From NCBI GenBank assembly GCA_003165115.1, contig PLSJ01000495.1, forward strand, positions 1 through 14,410: 14,410 nucleotides of DNA, read 5' to 3'. This DNA comes from Syntrophaceae bacterium (GTDB taxonomy: Bacteria > Desulfobacterota > Syntrophorhabdia > Syntrophorhabdales > WCHB1-27). Shown one piece after another: positions 13,193 through 14,410 of this stretch; within the stretch, counting starts at the first letter, position 1, and each line of letters starts with the position of its first letter. The notes under the pieces were generated by a model. That model was given only the letters and a program-made list of their open reading frames with translations, searched no databases and had not been told where the DNA came from. Made by a program: the position numbers and the translations under genes.

Positions 13193-14410
13193 TCAAGTCC
13201 TTCCTTTCTTTATGAAATCGATGAAATTCCGGCTCACCGTGGGGTTGCTGCCGAAATGCACGTGAATGTAGCTTCCGAGCGTATTCCTGTACCGGTAACC
13301 TTCGGGCGCCCGGTCCTTGCCCGATCCGTCCGTCACCGCGTAGACCGGTCCGCCGGACAAGGCGTCCTCTCCTCCCACTATATGGGAGTAGCGGAATTCA
13401 TGGCCCCTCACGACCTGTCCTGCCGGTCCGAGGATGCACCCTTCCCTCAGCCGCGCTTCCCTGTACCCGAGGTGGGCCCTCTCCCGCCCCATCGCCGTCT
13501 CGAAGGGGAAGACGCCCGCCATCTCGAAGACCTGGTCGTCGAAGTCCCGTATACTTCGTGAAAGGTACATCAGCCCGCCGCACTCGGCGTAAAGAGGTCC
13601 GCCGGAAGCCGCCCATTCCCGGACGGCGCTCCGCATGGAAGCATTCCTGGAGAGCGCACCCGCGTGCATCTCGGGGTAGCCGCCGCCGATGTAGACCGCG
13701 TCGATGCGCGCGGGCAGGTGGGCGTCCGCCAGCGGGCTGAAGAAAAGTATCTCGGCCCCCGCCTCGCGCAGGAGGTCGAGGTTGTCCTGATAGTAGAAAC
13801 AGAAGGCCCTGTCCCAGGCGACGGCGACGCGGCACGGCGCAGGGGTCTGCTCCGTTCCGGACACCTCCGTCCTGTCTACCCGCACCGAGGCGCCCGAAGG
13901 CGTCAGGGTCATGAGGCCATCGATATCGACGCACCCGAGGACCGCCTCGCTCAGCCTGTCGAGGGCTTCCGGCGATACCGGCCCTTCTTCCTCGACCACC
14001 AGTCCGAGGTGCCTGTGGGGGATTTCGAAGGCTGCGTCCCGCGGCACGTAGCCGAGGAGGCGGACCTCCTCTACGCCATGGGTCAGCCGCTCGTAGTGAT
14101 AGCCGGAGGCGACACGGTTGAAAATGACTCCCTTCACCTCTATGGGGTAACCGGGAAGCCCCAATCCCCATTGCCTGAACCCGCTTATGAGGGCGCCCGC
14201 GCTCTCCGCCATGCCGTACGCATCGACAACGAGGACTACCGGGAGACCGAGGACGTGGCCGAGGCGGGCAGTGCTGAGTGCCCCGTCATAGAGTCCCATG
14301 ACGCCTTCCACGACCGCGACGTCCGCCTTCGATCCATGCCGGTGGAAGCAGTCCCTCACGTAGGCGTCCCCGCACATCCAGAGGTCGAGGTTGCGCGATA
14401 CCTGTCCTGC
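13193..14410 (-). CDS. cbiA: Cobyrinate a,c-diamide synthase, 5' end outside the window
   Basis: Glutamine- and ATP-dependent amidase converting the a and c carboxylates of cobyrinate to amides. 405 residues are visible; the frame stays open to base 14410, where it reads AGQVSRNLDLWMCGDAYV, so the ATG at 14377 is internal. Family length near 450-460 means about 50 residues, including the N-terminal ATP-binding G-x-x-x-x-G-K-T loop, are missing. Visible motifs: VEGVMGLYDG (synthetase part), YIGGGYPEMHA, and PLYAECGGLMYLS, whose Cys is the class I glutaminase nucleophile; the end HVHFGSNP is also typical. The alternative hydrogenobyrinate a,c-diamide synthase CobB is the same fold; the cobalt-early neighbours favour CbiA. 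It is the most upstream operon gene seen here. Confidence 0.95.
   Translation of the reverse strand, partial: AGQVSRNLDLWMCGDAYVRDCFHRHGSKADVAVVEGVMGLYDGALSTARLGHVLGLPVVLVVDAYGMAESAGALISGFRQWGLGLPGYPIEVKGVIFNRVASGYHYERLTHGVEEVRLLGYVPRDAAFEIPHRHLGLVVEEEGPVSPEALDRLSEAVLGCVDIDGLMTLTPSGASVRVDRTEVSGTEQTPAPCRVAVAWDRAFCFYYQDNLDLLREAGAEILFFSPLADAHLPARIDAVYIGGGYPEMHAGALSRNASMRSAVREWAASGGPLYAECGGLMYLSRSIRDFDDQVFEMAGVFPFETAMGRERAHLGYREARLREGCILGPAGQVVRGHEFRYSHIVGGEDALSGGPVYAVTDGSGKDRAPEGYRYRNTLGSYIHVHFGSNPTVSRNFIDFIKKGRT

Overview
This is a GC-rich, compact bacterial window with almost no empty space. It carries an anaerobic-type (early cobalt insertion) cobalamin pathway, a GTP-type PEP carboxykinase, an FCD-class GntR regulator and a Cys-rich TrpRS. 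Together these suggest an anaerobic, Gram-negative bacterium of the Desulfobacterota (old Deltaproteobacteria, perhaps a syntroph). That placement is inference from gene content and style; there is no rRNA or other phylogenetic marker here.

Layout. (1) 1-784, minus: the first 261 codons of GTP-dependent PEP carboxykinase, leaving the window just after its P-loop. (2) 890-1585, minus: a GntR/FCD regulator 105 bp upstream of the carboxykinase gene and in the same direction. (3) 1586-1817: an intergenic region with divergent promoters, including a TGTATACA site of the kind FadR/GntR-family proteins bind. (4) 1818-2798, plus: trpS, followed by a strong hairpin terminator at 2864-2897. (5) 2908-3147, minus: a small secreted lysine-rich protein of unknown function. 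(6) 3327-14410, minus: a tightly packed 12-gene cobalamin operon, entered from beyond the right edge.

The operon, in transcription order, reads cbiA (5' end outside the window), cbiXC fusion, cbiM, cbiN-like, cbiQ, cbiO, cobO, cbiD, cbiET fusion, cbiL, cbiF, cbiGH fusion. All eleven junctions lie between a 17-nt overlap and a 4-nt gap, so translation is probably coupled throughout. The products import cobalt (CbiMNQO) and insert it into sirohydrochlorin (CbiX). They then methylate at C20 (CbiL), C17 (CbiH) and C11 (CbiF), open the lactone (CbiG), methylate C1 (CbiD), methylate C5/C15 with decarboxylation (CbiE/T), and migrate a methyl group (CbiC). The last steps are amidation of the a,c side chains (CbiA) and adenosylation (CobO). 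The precorrin-6A reductase (CbiJ/CobK) is the one corrin-ring step with no gene here. Later steps (CbiP, CbiB, nucleotide-loop assembly) are also outside the window. No cobalamin riboswitch is visible; if one exists it should lie upstream of cbiA, past base 14410.

I found no mobile element, CRISPR array, tRNA or rRNA, and no clearly new system. The points most worth a second look are a probable [4Fe-4S]-type cysteine motif in TrpRS, the CbiX-CbiC and CbiG-CbiH fusions, the absent CbiJ, the small polycationic exported protein, and the tandem GntR-type operator.
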